A DNA stretch of 64,000 bases from Gordonibacter faecis (GTDB taxonomy: Bacteria > Actinomycetota > Coriobacteriia > Coriobacteriales > Eggerthellaceae). The DNA lies in assembly GCF_030077735.1 (NCBI RefSeq), contig NZ_JASJEU010000007.1:1-64000 (forward strand). Direction: 5' to 3'. Shown here in pieces: positions 62,436 to 64,000 of the stretch. The position numbers and the translations under genes are program-made. The notes under the pieces were generated by a model that was given only the letters and a program-made list of their open reading frames with translations, had not been told where the DNA came from and ran no database searches. Positions within the stretch are counted from its first letter, which is position 1. Each line of letters opens with the position of its first letter.

Positions 62436-62939
62436 CTAGTCAATGGCGATGCGCTTCATGCTGCCTTTCTTGGTGCGCGACGTCTTCTGGGTTTCAGCCT
62501 CTTCTTGAAGCAGCGCCGGGAGACGGCCGATGAGTTTCAGCAGCACCTGACGTTCCTCGTTCTCGAGCCCTGCGAAAACCCGCCCCACCGTTGTACCGAT
62601 AGCCTCAATGACGGCGTTTACTTGCCGCGTGCCCTGGTCGGTAATGCGCACCACCATGACGCGTTTGTCCTGTTCACTGCGCCACCGCTGCACAAGCCCT
62701 CGCTTTTCCAGCCGCGTCACAATGCCCGTTGCCGTGTTCAGCGGCACGCCCACGTACTCGGCGACGCGCGACATGGTGGTCTCGCCGGCGCGATACACAT
62801 GCACGAGCGCAAGCATTTCGTTTTTGGAGCAGTCCATGAGCATGCTCTGCCACCGCTCCGTGGAGAACGCGTCCTTCGTCGCATCTATAAATTCCCAGTA
62901 AAACCCTTCAGAAGCAAAGGGCACTTCGTTCTCGCCCAT
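62436..62939 (-). CDS. MarR-family regulator
   Basis: A 167-residue protein. The winged helix is SRVAEYVGVPLNTATGIVTRLEKRGLVQRWRSEQDKRVMVV. It is followed 99 nt later by the ArsA-like operon on the same strand, which it probably controls. An inverted repeat near its start suggests autoregulation. Confidence 0.88.
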   Translation of the reverse strand: MGENEVPFASEGFYWEFIDATKDAFSTERWQSMLMDCSKNEMLALVHVYRAGETTMSRVAEYVGVPLNTATGIVTRLEKRGLVQRWRSEQDKRVMVVRITDQGTRQVNAVIEAIGTTVGRVFAGLENEERQVLLKLIGRLPALLQEEAETQKTSRTKKGSMKRIAID

Positions 62940-62944
62940 GAAGA

Positions 62945-62963
62945 TACTTCCTTTCCCGAAGTA
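62945..62963. promoter_or_regulatory. Candidate MarR operator
   Basis: TACTTC-ctttccc-GAAGTA inverted repeat just before the MarR start. The half-site CCGAAGTA recurs about 24 nt further upstream. Confidence 0.45.
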
Positions 62964-63116
62964 ATTTAATTCTCCCACCGAAGTATCCTTCTGTCAAGAA
63001 AAAGAAGACAGCATGCCTCAAACCAATGTTGGCAAGCAAATAGCACTTCTGAAATAGAAGGGTGCTACGTTCGACCGCTTACGAATCTCTCATTGCCACC
63101 GCGAAGGGAACACTGC

Positions 63117-63335
63117 TTAATCCTTGAAAAGATCTTCCACTTCCACACCTATGCCCTGGGCGATGCGCGCCAGTGTCTCAAGTTGCGGGTTTGCGCGGCC
63201 GCTCTCAATTTGATTGATCGTAGGACGGTGAACACCCACCGCCATCGCTAGCTTACTCTGCGACAATCCGGCTTTGTTGCGCAGGTATGAAATCCTCATC
63301 CCAAGGCGCATCTTTTCGGCAGAATACTTCATCAT
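63117..63335 (-). CDS. Small XRE-family regulator (72 aa)
   Basis: Nearly all of the protein is one HTH: MRISYLRNKAGLSQSKLAMAVGVHRPTINQIESGRANPQLE. The ATG at 63335 gives the best spacing to GGAGG; 63344 and 63332 are alternatives. Single-domain XRE proteins of this type are common orphan regulators. Confidence 0.82.
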   Translation of the reverse strand: MMKYSAEKMRLGMRISYLRNKAGLSQSKLAMAVGVHRPTINQIESGRANPQLETLARIAQGIGVEVEDLFKD

Positions 63336-63532
63336 GCCATCCATACCTCCATTGTTAAATCTTTAGCGTGTTGTGAGCCGTAAACGCCGATGGATTCACT
63401 ACTTTCAAATTGTACGTTCAAACGAACAATTTTTATTATTGTATCGCATATGCAGAGGAAATCGACAAGTTCGACGAGGGTAAGTTGGCAGCCGTGCGCA
63501 TCTCAACCCTGGCCACCCTCTTTGGGCTGCTA

Positions 63533-63560
63533 TAAAAAAGCGCCCCTCGGGAGGGGCGCT
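63533..63560 (-). terminator. Terminator after tRNA-Phe
   Basis: AGCGCCCCTC (63539-63548) pairs with 63551-63560, followed on the minus strand by TTTTTT. A classical intrinsic terminator 10 nt past the tRNA. Confidence 0.85.
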
Positions 63561-63569
63561 GATGATTCG

Positions 63570-63645
63570 TGGTGGTCGGAGGGGGACTTGAACCCTCGGC
63601 ACGCGGATTTTCAGTCCGCTGCTCTACCAACTGAGCTACCCGACC
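63570..63645 (-). tRNA. tRNA-Phe (anticodon GAA)
   Basis: A 76-nt cloverleaf on the minus strand: acceptor GGTCGGG with TCCGACC, D arm GCTC..GAGC, anticodon arm GCGGA-CTGAAAA-TCCGC with anticodon GAA, T arm GAGGG-TTCAAGT-CCCCC (one mismatch or GU), and an encoded ACCA end. Confidence 0.93.
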
Positions 63646-64000
63646 ACAAACATCGTCCGCAAGGACGTGGAACGATATTGTACCGGTAGCGCCCGCGCGG
63701 GTCAAGCACCATACGCCTTTTTTCCGAGGGAATCGTGGCGAGGCCTCTGGGGTGGCTGGAGTGGCCGCGCCTCTTGCTCCCCCTCGCGCGTCGTTCGCCG
63801 CAGCGCATTAAATCGCATCCCCCTGACTAAAAATTTTTGCTCTATCGGATTGCTTGACCGCTGTATATTCGGGAGCAAGAGTATACTTGCAGCAAGGACA
63901 AACAGAGGAAGGCGCCGATTACGCGCGCTTGTGGGATAAAAAATGGGCACGAAGAGCCACCACATATCTGCAACATCAACAACGCTTCGCAGCGTTCTTG
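63646..64000. other. Spacer after tRNA-Phe; possible start of a further gene
   Basis: No gene is clearly supported. An open frame begins with ATG at 63943 on the plus strand and runs off the window; it lacks a good ribosome site. TATACT occurs at 63882-63887 without a well-placed -35. Confidence 0.3.

Noticed and set aside
63702..63965. A minus-strand frame upstream of tRNA-Phe
   Set aside because: No ribosome site, no domain, and it runs through AT-rich promoter-like sequence.
1..64000. CRISPR arrays, insertion sequences and rRNA genes
   Set aside because: None seen. The only tandem repeats are the short arrays at 27901, 29815 and 38582, which lack spacers; no transposase or integrase gene was recognised.

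Overview
The window looks like a gut actinobacterium of the class Coriobacteriia, most likely Eggerthellaceae. The evidence is a GC-rich backbone with strong G/C third positions, several molybdopterin enzymes with no export signal, and conjugative-element genes of the kind carried by Eggerthella and its relatives. This placement is inference from gene content; no rRNA is present.

Region 1 (1 to about 33,676) is the greater part of an integrative conjugative element (ICE). Its left side continues beyond the window and no integrase is visible. The plus-strand start carries transfer-channel genes: a membrane-anchored peptidoglycan hydrolase, a VirB6/TrbL-like membrane protein, a 1,639-residue surface adhesin and its neighbouring sortase. 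Minus-strand cargo follows (9.4-17.4 kb): a DtxR-type metal regulator with a small XRE protein, a complete ECF importer (A, T and MptD-like S component), two ABC half-transporters of the IrtAB/YbtPQ kind, and a TetR regulator. Together these suggest a metallophore uptake island. Next come the mobilisation genes (relaxase, MobC), a YjdF gene behind an RNA leader that hides its ribosome site, two nearly identical HTH genes, and a MATE pump. The cassette at 23.5-27.4 kb encodes a YraN-like nuclease, a conserved ICE protein, a class II glutamine-amidotransferase-like Ntn protein and a zinc-ribbon amidoligase. Its three transcription-unit starts share a repeated structured leader. The element ends with a Schlafen/AlbA_2 ATPase, a replication initiator overlapped by a 19-residue cationic peptide gene, ParB and ParA. 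The boundary at about 33,677 is marked by the 5' half of a tRNA-Gly(CCC) gene, cut just after its anticodon loop.

Region 2 (33.7-41.8 kb) is a patchwork: an HxlR regulator, an intact radical SAM gene and a second copy broken by an in-frame TAA, a truncated ParB-like remnant, a second Schlafen/AlbA_2 gene, and an AT-richer CBASS defence remnant (CD-NTase and E1-E2 fusion, with a stub of a third gene and no visible effector).

Region 3 (41.9-64 kb) looks chromosomal. An MFS transporter, a VOC protein and two paralogous cytoplasmic molybdopterin oxidoreductases, with a LysR gene between them, form an anaerobic substrate-conversion module. Then come a SirTM-type sirtuin with a macrodomain ADP-ribosylhydrolase, an XRE/desulfoferrodoxin-like regulator, MerR and TetR regulators, TrmO, a CrtI-like FAD oxidoreductase, an ABC-2 exporter, a double-MerR protein, two ArsA/Get3-type ATPases with a small partner and a MarR regulator, a small XRE protein and tRNA-Phe(GAA).
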